The notes beneath the pieces are model-generated. The model was not told where the DNA came from and did not search any database. It saw only the letters and a list, made by a program, of their open reading frames with translations. The position numbers were made by a program, and so were the translations under genes. Source: Clusia tigrina (lineage: Eukaryota > Arthropoda > Insecta > Diptera > Clusiidae). From it: a DNA stretch of 64,000 bases. Numbering within the stretch: the first letter of the stretch is position 1; each line of letters opens with the position of its first letter. This document shows, piece after piece, positions 55,737 to 64,000 of this stretch. The DNA is taken from assembly GCA_920105625.2 (NCBI GenBank), contig OV050030.1, positions 171,861,315 to 171,925,314 of the forward strand. The letters are read 5' to 3'.

Positions 55737-56600
55737 TGTAGCCTGTACAGAGATACAGAAGCAGATTGCTATATGGGCCGATTTGGACAAAGACCACGCC
55801 TACCTCCCGTATAAAGAACTTTTTTCACCTTTTTTTAAATGATTATAACTTCGGTCCAATTGACGGAATCGTGACAATATTTGGCAGTTATGGAGATGTG
55901 GGTCCTACTAAACATTGTGCAAAAAGTGGGCAGTATATATTAACTGCCACGCCCACTATTAACAAATATTAATAAATTAAGATCTGGTAGAGATTTACGG
56001 ACGAAATTGTACGGGAAGGAACATGTGGATATTATAAAGCTATCTGCAACAAATGGGGCTGATCAGAGAAAAGACACGCCCACTTTAGATATAGGGAACT
56101 TTCGGGTCTAAAATTAAAATTAGCCTACCTATGCTCGTATTGATGCCAGCGGAATAAATATTGGCAGAAACATACGTGGGGTCCATAATGTTGTGTGTGC
56201 AGAATATGGAAATCATAATACAACTGCCACGCCCACAATTAGCCAAAAATCATTACTGTGTTCCTCTTAAAGATTTATCAATGAAATTTCAGGGGAAGGT
56301 TGCGGGGACTAACATTAAACACCACACCAAAAATGGTCGTGTTATTTCTACAGCCACGCCTACTATTGACATATTATTATAACTTGCGGCCTATACAATA
56401 TTTTTTGACGAAATTTTATATAAGTGGTTATATACACTAGAAAGCCATACACAAGAAATGGGGTCGATATAATCATTTAAATGTACCCTTCCAAAAATTA
56501 CCGTGAATATGCTCCTAATGATGATTTATGCAGAAAACATCCTCATTTTTTAACTCGCACGCACAAGAAAAGGTAAAGAGTATTTCGAAGTCGGTCTAAC
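55737..56600 (+). mobile_element. mini-me-like repeat M2, left end missing
   Basis: It matches 52118-52975 at roughly 95%, starting with AAAGTGTAGCCTGTACA and ending GAAGTCGGTCTAACCCGAC. The GTCY tract is not included. It marks the second unit of the J tandem duplication. Confidence 0.7.
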
Positions 56601-57240
56601 CCGACTTCAGACTTCTGTACTCGTTTTTGTATTAGTTTTTGCCGCTGAACCCCATAGCTGTATACCATATGTCCATATTGTTTTAGGATTGTGTTATAAA
56701 CGAGCAGTTTATTGTCAAGCGATAACTGGGATTTATACCCCAAGAGCCAATATAAGGAAATAAGATTGATTCCAAGCTGTTTTCTCTTCGTAAGAATATG
56801 CTACTGCCATGTCAGACGTCAATCAAGATGTAGCCCTAAATATTTGTCGTCTTCGGATTGGGGCAGTTGACAATCATTTAGTATCACTGATGGACAAGTC
56901 TTCTTTTTAAGCTGAAGGTTACTTGCATAGACTTAGTTGCATTCATCTTAATCCTCCATTTACTTGGAGATTTAGAGCTTATCCAAGCTTTCTTGGAGAT
57001 AGTTTGTTGCGATTATGTTGTTGCCATTATGACAGTATCATCCGCGTAGGTTGCGATTTTTGTATTCTCCGTCAGTGGAAGGTCAGCCGTGTAGATAGTG
57101 TAGAGTACAGGACCTAGAACACCGCCTTGTGGTACACCCACCTTTATAGAGAACAGTTCAGGGACTTCTTCATTGGCCTTTACTCTGAAATGCACAGAAC
57201 TATTTTTGTCTCAGACTTTATTGAAAAGACGTATACTTAC
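56601..57240 (-). pseudogene. J ORF2, second unit: RT centre and connection
   Basis: 57195-57013 reads HFRVKANEEVPELFSIKVGV, PQGGVLGPVLYTIYTADL and ATYADDTVIM, the RT active site missing from the first unit. It continues through SKWRIKMNAT to LLGYKSQLSLDNKLLVYNTI (56740). EN and early RT are absent; they were lost between 57240 and 59530. Confidence 0.83.
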
Positions 57241-57314
57241 GTATTTTGACCTCCTGAGCACGAACATGAATTGCGACATTTATTGACACTTTTCCGGAAA
57301 ATGCGAAAAACTAT

Positions 57315-59439
57315 CGTTACCATATGGTAACCGTGGGTCGCCTAGGGTTTTTGATGTAAAAGAAAACGATTTTCTTTAGATTTCATTTTTAACATATAAC
57401 ACTTTATTCTTATTTTTACAAAAAAATAATGCATGTTTTGAAAATGAAAGAAAATGACACATATGTATGTATATATTTTGAAGTTAAACCACTTATGGTT
57501 TTGTATCGTAGCTGGCGAAACACTTGACACAAAGTCCGACGTTGCATTTTCCACATGCTGTTCGTCCGTTAACTTTGCAACGGTCACCCGCAAAATGCCT
57601 ACGATTAGATGAGACTACAAAATGTCCTGTCTGATCATAGCGGAGAGTATGCTCAACTCGACCTGGTTTCTGGGCATGTCTGTGGGCAGGCATCGGGTCA
57701 GATGATTTTGCTTTTGTACCATAATGTTTGCAGTAGTAGACAGCAAGTTGCCGTCGAAATTCAAGCTGAGTCATTGTTGGATGCACTTTTCGATGAAGTT
57801 GCCAAGCGTTTTGAACACAAGCATCTATCAGCCAGGTAAAAATGCTTGAACACCATTTTTTACCCCTGTATGCGATGCGGTATTGGGCCAAATTTTGGTC
57901 GAATCGGTGTACTCCACACATATATTTGTTGTACTCCGTGATCGCACAAGGACGGGGTACATTTATTTTGGCAGCAATCTCCTTTGAATAACGCTGTGCC
58001 ATTGATTTAGGATTTTCACCAAAGGTGGTAGATAGCATGCAGACGACATTATTGTCTTTCCATTTGACCAAACGAATACCTGTGCTTTTCATCGTAATTG
58101 ATTCCGAGTAACCTATTTCCATTGATTTCAACTCTTTTCTATGCCCCAATGGACAGCTTGCTGGGATACGGTTTTCGCGTATTGTGCCAGTTGCATTATA
58201 CCCGCAAGATTTGAGGTATGCCAACAAAGGATAACTCGTGAATAGGTTGTCACAATAAAATAGGTAGGGCAATGGTTTTAATTCGTCAGGAAAATCATCT
58301 ATCATGCTAACCAAAGGAGCAGCGCACTTTCCAAACTTGGCTTCATATTCAACATTTGAACGGGGATTTTTTCCCTGGTAAATTTCGAAGTTCACCATGT
58401 AGCCAAATGGAGTACAAAGAGACCAAACTTTGAAGCCGAATCGAAGAGGTCTTTAATGAACTGTTCACATTCATGTCCACCAAAATAGGAGATCATACTT
58501 TCATCGAAGGAAAGATTTTGCTCGGCATGAAAGTTTTCAATCATTTTAACTTTTAAGTGATCGGTAAGTGGCCGCAATTTCCACATTTTGTCGGGATTAG
58601 CGCCGTCTCTTGAAGAAGCCTTGGAGTTGTCTTCGAAATGAAGACATTGCAAAATTTCTTGTTCCGACGCATGGAATCGCTGACAAAACTATTGCGAACG
58701 TCTTCATCCTGACTCCACAAATTTCTGTAGTTGGCGTGATAATTATATCCAGTAATAAGTAATATGCCGATAAATGTTCGAAGCTCCATGACTGTTATAT
58801 TTGGGTTTGGCCTATTCAGTTCGATTGCATATACTGCAGATTGTTCACAAATGTGTGTCAATAATGCGTCATCAAAAAATTTTTCAAATTGCTGATGTGG
58901 TAGTAACTCACGACAATCTTCATAATTTGAGTCGATTGGATGTTGTCGGTTTATCCTCCATGCCGTGATATGCGTCTTCGACCACAATGAGGGGCAAATC
59001 TTTGAAATTTGGTGCTAAAAAATGCAAGAAGAAAAATTGTAAATAATGGGCCAACTTATACCCTTTAAAACATACATGCAACTTCATCTTCTTCGTTAAA
59101 ATTTTGGTAGATGTCGACCACTAGCCATAACAACTTCACAGCCGCATTTAAGCTGAGCCGGGCAAACATTATCCGGTATGCACCCAGATTCGTCTTCTGC
59201 ATCATATTCACCAGATATGTTGCCATCGATAGGTGGCTCTATGTAAATGGTAGTCGGCAGATCAATTAGTTGATTTTGATCTTCTGCTTCATCGAGTTCT
59301 TGAATGTAATCAAGCCATTGTTGCAGCGATAAACCTCTGCATTAAAAGCGCGCAATGCGTCACCCCAGGTGCAACAAAATACATGAAATTATAAAAAAAA
59401 CATGTACCCTAGGCGACCAACGATTACCATGTGGTAACG
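57315..59439 (-). mobile_element. piggyBac-like DNA transposon
   Basis: A 33-bp inverted repeat, CGTTACCAYATGGTAAYCG..GGTCGCCTAGGG, at 57315-57347 and 59407-59439 encloses a piggyBac-type transposase. Each arm has an inner palindrome TTACCATRTGGTAA. A TTAA target duplication is not evident, so the exact ends are open. It lies inside LINE J. Confidence 0.75.
57493..59345 (-). pseudogene. piggyBac-like transposase
   Basis: The N-terminal acidic part reads QQWLDYIQELDEAEDQN (near 59320-59270) and is followed by a likely small intron or break near 59080-59010. Then come WRINRQHP and ELRTFIGILLITGY (58987 on), NLSFDESMISYFGG (first Asp, about 58500), a frameshift near 58400-58450, LFYCDNLFTSY (second Asp, about 58240) and MCGVHRFDQNLAQYRI (about 57920). 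Here His stands where GVD carries the third Asp of piggyBac. The C-terminus has the RING-like cysteine cluster C..CGKCNVGLCVKCF. With the frameshift and the Asp-to-His change it should be inactive. Best class: PGBD/piggyBac-like, insect type. Confidence 0.85.
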
Positions 59440-59530
59440 CCTTGAGTAAAATGAAAAAATATTATATAAAAATGTTTTTTCTACGAAACTAAACTTGCAT
59501 TTTATTGCCTATTTCATTACCTGTCGATTA

Positions 59531-59939
59531 GATTGAGCTATTTCCCTTTTTTATTTGGTGGTTCGAATTTTATTTTTGTGTGCATAATTGCTTCAATTTT
59601 ATAAATGTCTGTATTATTTTTGTTTTTTGCTAAGTTGACATAAATCATCGACAACGGATGCTTTGTAATTCTTTGTTTTATATTTGACACGTTTGTAACA
59701 TCGAATCCCAACCTAGTTATTTCCTCTTTTATTTCTTCTGTTGATATTGTGTGGTGTAGCCATTTTAATACTACGCTAAAGTCTTTTTCCTGTTTGGGTT
59801 TATATGTATGGAAATCTGTGTTCTTTTCAGCCAGAGCTTTTGTAATAGTTTTGTACCCTTCTCCTGACTTTGGTTGAATTTTAACCTCGCTATCTTTGAG
59901 GAATTTGAGCTGGTATTCATTCTTGGCACGGTTGAGCAT
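59531..59939 (-). pseudogene. J ORF1, second unit (N-terminus deleted)
   Basis: 133 codons matching residues about 50-181 of the first-unit ORF1 (EYQLKFLKDSEVKIQPKSGE, FSVVLKWLHHTIS). The start and proline-rich region are deleted, so the 5' UTR text (GTTGAGCATTATTTACTCC) is joined directly. The same deletion junction is not seen in the first unit. Confidence 0.82.
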
Positions 59940-60907
59940 TATTTACTCCAGAGAAAGCTGGCAAATCAAGCCAGTAGTCCACTAGTTGTGACTGTTTTTG
60001 CTTATTTAGTGTTGTGTTTTCTGGGCTTGATCTAGCGCGATTAGGGGTTTGGTTTGTTTTCTCTACAGGAATGTGTACACGACATTTAGATTATGGATCG
60101 TTTTGAATATTTCCTACTGGGTGTTTTATTGTGAGTGAATCAATATATTTTTCGGATGAGTGGGTTATTGTTGTTGAGTGAATTTTAGGAGTAAGTACAC
60201 GGATTTTATATGGTGATTCATTTTGTGTATTTCCCAGTGGGTGCTTAATTGTGAGTGTGTTAATACTGTTATGTGTTGAACGGGCAATTGCTGCTGAGCA
60301 AGATTCAGTTATTAGAGGTGGAGCCGAAGCTGAAGTGAGTTTGCTTGCACATATTGAATTTGTGTACGAAAAGGTTGTATTTGTTGTTGCATTTGATGAG
60401 GATAGTGTTGTAATTATTTTGTTAGTGGTCGTTAGGGCATCGGAGAGATTGTTTGAGGAGGACAGGCACTTTGCATATTTATACCATCAACCTTTTAGTT
60501 TTTTTGTGGAGAAGAGTGTCCGGCATAGATGGACCGCTATTGGCTATCATAGGGAACGAACTCATAGGAGAGCCGGCTCATTGATTTATCATAACTGAAG
60601 CTATCTCATTTTTTTGTGAATTCCTACGTTCGCTCTGTGGCGAGCGTACAACACTCATTTTAGCGCACTTACTGCTTAATATATATGTATGTTTATTGTT
60701 ATTGTTTGTTTTGTGGCAATTGTGTTTTAACTTATTGTCACTATTTGTTTTTATTAGATGGCAGACTCCATCCAACACGAAACACTGTATATCAAAAAAA
60801 TGCCAATTAAACGTCCTGTCGCAATTTGACACTATTTGAAAAAAAAATTTTTTAGATTTGCATGCAGAGTGAAAAGAACCACACCGCACCGTAAGAGAGC
60901 ACTTTTG
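59940..60907 (-). other. J 5' UTR, second unit
   Basis: About 970 bp, near-identical to 30098-31069 of copy 1. Full-length Jockey elements have an internal promoter in this region. It ends at the target duplication (60908-60918). Confidence 0.7.
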
Positions 60908-60918
60908 ATAACAAAATA

Positions 60919-61420
60919 TGGGGGTGCAACATCTGATGTGGCAGCACACATAAACAAAGCACGGTCTGCATTCCGAAATTTAGATCGAATTTGGCGTTCT
61001 CGTGTGATATCGCTGTTAAAATACGTTATATGGGTCTGAAAATAGGTTGGTCTCAGAACAAATAACTCGGCAACTTCAAAATTTAGTCAACAAATGTCTA
61101 CGAATAATCTGCCGCATTTTCTGGCCAACAACGATCATGAACGAAGACCTGTGGCGCCTCACCAATAGCGAGCCTATTGACACAGAAATTAATATTCCCA
61201 AGTGAATCTGGATAGGGCACATTCTGCCACCAACATTGCAAAGATGGCCTTTCAATGGAACCCACATGGTAGCCGGAAAGCAGGACGCCCACGACAAATA
61301 TGGGTACGCACTATTCACGCCGAAAGTCACCACAGAGCCACCTGGGACGAAATAAGGCACCTGGCTGCTAATAGAAGCCGTTGGAGAGCGTTTGTGTCCG
61401 CCCTATGCTACGACTAGGAG
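60919..61420 (+). pseudogene. L1 ORF2 C-terminal region (copy 2)
   Basis: SDVAAHINKARSAFRNLDRIW, then frames giving NNLPHFLANNDHERRPV, HGSRKAGRPRQIWVRTIHAE and WDEIRHLAANRSRWRAFVSALC, ending at the stop near 61417. The GRPR-W..R end is typical of endonuclease-RT LINEs. The 3' UTR runs to 61510 with a TAATAATAAA tail. Confidence 0.8.
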
Positions 61421-61520
61421 CGATATTTGACTCTTTTTTATGTCTTTTAGTTAACTTTATTAGCATAAGTATAGTTTTATTGTGTCATATGTCATGGAAT
61501 TAATAATAAAGAGTCTCAGT

Positions 61521-62190
61521 CAGGGCATTTCTAAAGCAATTAGGGCAGTATATGCGTTGGCAAGATTTTAGAGAATGTTGTGAAATTGTGGGACAATCTT
61601 TTGATGAACTACCAATTTGTATTGATTATATTGATTGCACCGAAATCAAACTTGCTGAAGCACCAACAACAGTTCTTCTCTCGAAACCATATATATTCTG
61701 TTAAATTTAAAATTGTTTGCGACTATAAATTCAGGATAAGCGATGTTGTTGCGGGATATTGCGGATCTACAAATGACGCAAGCATAAATGCAGTCTTCCA
61801 GCGTAATAATTTTTTCGGGGCAGGAATGGATTGCAGGGGATTCCACGTATCCTCTTACATGTTCTGTCATTTCTCCTTATATAAATAATTCTCAACATCT
61901 TGATCCAGAGAAAAGGAGAGAATTTAATAAGCAGCATAGTAACTGTCGTGACAGAGTTGAAACACTGCTTTGGTATATTGAATGAGCGATTTTGCAGCTT
62001 CAAAGAATTGAGAATGCGAATTCACAACGAAGATAGTAAGAAGTTCGGCAATGAGTGGATTCTTGTCTGTTGCATTCTGCATAATATTTTGGTTGATAGT
62101 AATGAAACTAGACACTTTGAAGAATCTTTAGTAGGCCAGAACGCAGCTTATGATATTTTAAATGAGCCCAATGGCAATTTAGTCAAATGA
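61521..62190 (+). pseudogene. H2 transposase, C-terminal part (copy 2)
   Basis: The same DDE segments as copy 1: IDCTEIKL (first Asp), DVVAGYCGSTNDASI, GDSTYPLTC (second Asp), TELKHCFGILNERF (Glu region) and CCILHNILVD, in shifting frames. The H2 3' region follows up to the inverted repeat at 62608-62635. Confidence 0.82.
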
Positions 62191-62638
62191 AAGGCAATCG
62201 TTGTATTATCTCATGTTTTCATCTGCAGCTCACTAAAACAAACATGCTATATTCCATTGTTTGTAAATGGAAAACAGCAATTAATAATCAATGCTCATAT
62301 TTATTTAAATTTGTGTTGGTTTTTGTTAACATTTGATATGCATATATGGTTTAAAATCGAATATCGTATACCCTGAAAGTATGCAATCAGTTATGTTTCG
62401 GTATCAAAAATCTCTCGGTAATAGCAGTGTTGCCGACCATAAAAACCTAAATCTACTACTACAAAATAAGCTCACATTTGACTGAATAACGAGAAAAATT
62501 TTATCAAACCTTCCACCTCGGTATATGGTAATTCGGTAAGGTTCGGTAAGTTTGCAACAACAAAATGCACGCAAAAACTTTTCCAATACAGAATACTATC
62601 CAATACAGAATACCGAGCTACGTCTGAATACCCCTATT

Positions 62639-63238
62639 GATATTTTTTATTTATTATCAATTCTTTGTTAATACAATTTTGATTTCATTCAGTTGGAGGT
62701 AAATGTTTTATAATTAGTAAATTGTCGAGTATCCTTTCAAACGACATTGCACTATTAATTTTAAAAGTAGAACCATTTTCTTCGCTTCGTATGTTTCGTA
62801 TTAAATACTCTAAATGGAGTTTGAAATTCTTTTTTAGTATTACGCCCTATGTATAGTTATAGACTTTCTTACTTTGTACAATATTTGATATACAACACAC
62901 TTTCTTACTTTGAGATTATTTGAAACTAGTTCTATGAAATTTTGATTTGGTATTGGCACTACTAGGGCTTTATAATCTTTTTCCTTCGCAAAATTGGCAT
63001 TCCTATTACAAAAATTAATAACTCTTTATCAAACATGCCGCCGGTGCGTATATATGGAGTTGTCTATACTGGTATATTGTATCCATCTGCTTCCTATTCT
63101 TTTTTAAATTGATTGTGAAGTGGCTGAATATATAATTAGTGTAAAATATACGCAAATTTATTGTGTCTCTTTAAAAACATGTTTGATTCTAGAGTAATAT
63201 TGGAGATGTATGAGTTTATCTGTGTCTGTTGATTCTCG
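62639..63238. other. AT-rich flank right of H2
   Basis: About 600 bp, no ORF or motif recognised. Confidence 0.4.
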
Positions 63239-63478
63239 TTGATATCTTCTACATTTTTAATCAAATTATTGTCAATTACTATCTGTTCGTTTAGCATGTT
63301 GGCGGGCAACTCGGCTCTTGCGAGCTTGATATCTCACGCGAGCCAGTATCTGGCTCCCAAGCAAAGCAAAGAGTTCGATGAGGGGATTTGCAGGCTGAAG
63401 CATGAAGTAGGAATGTGCAAGAGCGCTGTGCTGGAAGAGCATACCCAGATAGAACTGAAAGCATTTCACAATGAATGA
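63239..63478 (+). CDS. Unassigned small ORF
   Basis: 79 codons starting MISSTFLIKLLSITICSF, a possible signal or membrane segment, but this part is in AT-rich DNA. From about 63290 the text is less AT-rich and helical (SALASLISHASQYLAPKQSKE, then VLEEHTQIELKAF). A minus ORF of 70 codons overlaps it. I do not recognise the protein. The GC step at 63295 suggests a short inserted or conserved piece. It may be an exon or chance. Confidence 0.25.
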   Translation: MISSTFLIKLLSITICSFSMLAGNSALASLISHASQYLAPKQSKEFDEGICRLKHEVGMCKSAVLEEHTQIELKAFHNE

Positions 63479-64000
63479 ATCCAATCTTTTCGTTATTTCT
63501 TTAAAATAAAAATGACAGAACTGAGTTATAAAAAAATCATGTAAAAAAGTCTAGTTTTCGAATTTATTTGAATTCAAAGTAACAAATCGAATAAGTAAGT
63601 AGCACAGAATATTCATAAATTTGAACTCATCTATCTAGATGGACTTCATCGTTAATTAGTCGCTCTGGCAAAACAAAACTTTAGTATAATGCAAAATATG
63701 TTATTATGAATTTTGTACTGAATGGTACTTACTTTTGGCTTTTAAAACTACTTCCGATCTAGCATGTTATACTTTCAATTGAATTGCACTCATCAATGGT
63801 CTAAATTTCCGATTGGGTAAAAACAACGATTACAGAAGCGAACATAAACACATATAAGTTAAGATAAATCTTTATTTGCAAAGCCAATGGCTAATATAAA
63901 CAGATAGCATCTTAAAGATGCATAAAAGTAAATTCATATAGGAAGATGAGCATCGCTAAGTTCTGATTGATACCGTATCTCATGATAAAATAAACATAAA
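63479..64000. other. AT-rich end of window
   Basis: No ORF or element recognised. A possible polyadenylation-type AATAAA lies near 63506. Confidence 0.35.

Larger units (their letters stand above)
51462..60907 (-). mobile_element. Jockey-type LINE J, tandemly duplicated and invaded
   Basis: The 3' end is a T run at 51462-51472 (poly(A) on the minus strand). The 5' end is at 60907, next to the second ATAACAAAATA (60908-60918). Inside, the block 52118-55736 is followed by a second version 55737-60907, the latter with a piggyBac-like element and a deletion between ORF1 and RT. ORF1 and ORF2 are both broken. Confidence 0.83.
49735..61510 (+). mobile_element. LINE L1 (copy 2), interrupted
   Basis: Flanked by GAGTTTCAGT (49725-49734) and GAGTCTCAGT (61511-61520). 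It is interrupted by the G4 solo LTR (50511-51083) and by LINE J (51462-60907). L1 coding pieces lie at 49750-50506, 51088-51461 and 60919-61420. Confidence 0.83.
43587..62493 (+). repeat. Direct segmental duplication, copy 2
   Basis: The same order as 19671-32694, but longer because the Jockey insertion here is tandemly duplicated and contains piggyBac-like and mini-me-like insertions. At its left border GTTTAATTTTT is joined to TTGTTG without G2, so it is an empty G2 site. Its last shared block is the H2 3' region up to about 62493. Confidence 0.88.
49139..62635 (+). mobile_element. PIF/Harbinger element H2 (copy 2) with both ends
   Basis: Terminal inverted repeats AGGGGTATTCAGACTTAGCTCGGTATTC (49139-49166) and the complement of 62608-62635 differ at few bases. 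ATT lies on both sides (49136-49138, 62636-62638) as a 3-bp target duplication, as expected for PIF/Harbinger. Without the L1 insertion (49735-61510) the element is about 1.7 kb. Confidence 0.82.

Noticed and set aside
1..64000. tRNA, rRNA and telomeric repeats
   Set aside because: No cloverleaf-type tRNA, rRNA core or telomere repeat was recognised. The tRNA-like matches are primer-binding sites only.

Overview
The window looks like repeat-rich, probably heterochromatic DNA of a higher fly (Diptera). The support is the element mix: an errantivirus with an env gene, a BEL/Pao element, several Ty3/gypsy elements, a copia-type element with an initiator-tRNA primer site, mariner, PIF/Harbinger, piggyBac, Jockey-type LINEs and small AT-rich repeats with GTCY tracts. 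Introns of about 61 bp and AT-rich spacers also fit. A tephritid is plausible but not proven. I found no intact host gene, no tRNA or rRNA gene and no prokaryotic feature. Nearly every coding stretch is a broken transposon gene.

Left third (1-19670) is a stack of insertions. An errantivirus (3' part only, ending at 5893 with a TATA target duplication) sits inside a mariner copy. That mariner copy lies in the 5' LTR of a BEL/Pao element (5894-12702), and a second mariner copy (11586-12532) lies at the same point of its 3' LTR. The BEL element interrupts the integrase of an older gypsy element (12703 onward). The 3' LTR of that gypsy element (13824-14238 plus 19660-19670) is split by another, reverse-oriented gypsy element (14239-19655). 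All of this sits in a still older gypsy RNase H fragment.

The middle and right parts contain one segment present twice in direct orientation: copy 1 at 19671-32694 and copy 2 at 43587-62493. Both carry, in order, the gypsy RNase H fragment, a spliced Harbinger transposase (H1), a minus-strand copia-like element with a 368-bp LINE tail inserted in it, and a second Harbinger (H2) interrupted by a LINE (L1). L1 is itself interrupted by a 412/mdg1-like LTR element, complete in copy 1 and a solo LTR in copy 2. L1 also holds a minus-strand Jockey LINE, which in copy 2 has been tandemly duplicated and hit by a piggyBac-like element and mini-me-like repeats. Each copy has lost different ends, so the two copies complement each other.

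Between the copies (32695-43586) lie an AT-rich spacer with a decayed THAP-domain gene (33632-34545, minus), a plus-strand Jockey LINE split by an unclassified 1.59-kb DNA transposon (37713-39301), an endonuclease-domain ORF of the kind found in Helentrons (41118-41582, minus) and a large GTCY-bearing repeat. From 62640 to the end there is AT-rich sequence with one weak unassigned ORF. I do not see a cooperating gene system. The most unusual items are the regular array of nine hairpins in the BEL leader, the mariner carried in both LTRs of BEL, the unclassified DNA transposon and the complementary decay of the two duplicated copies.
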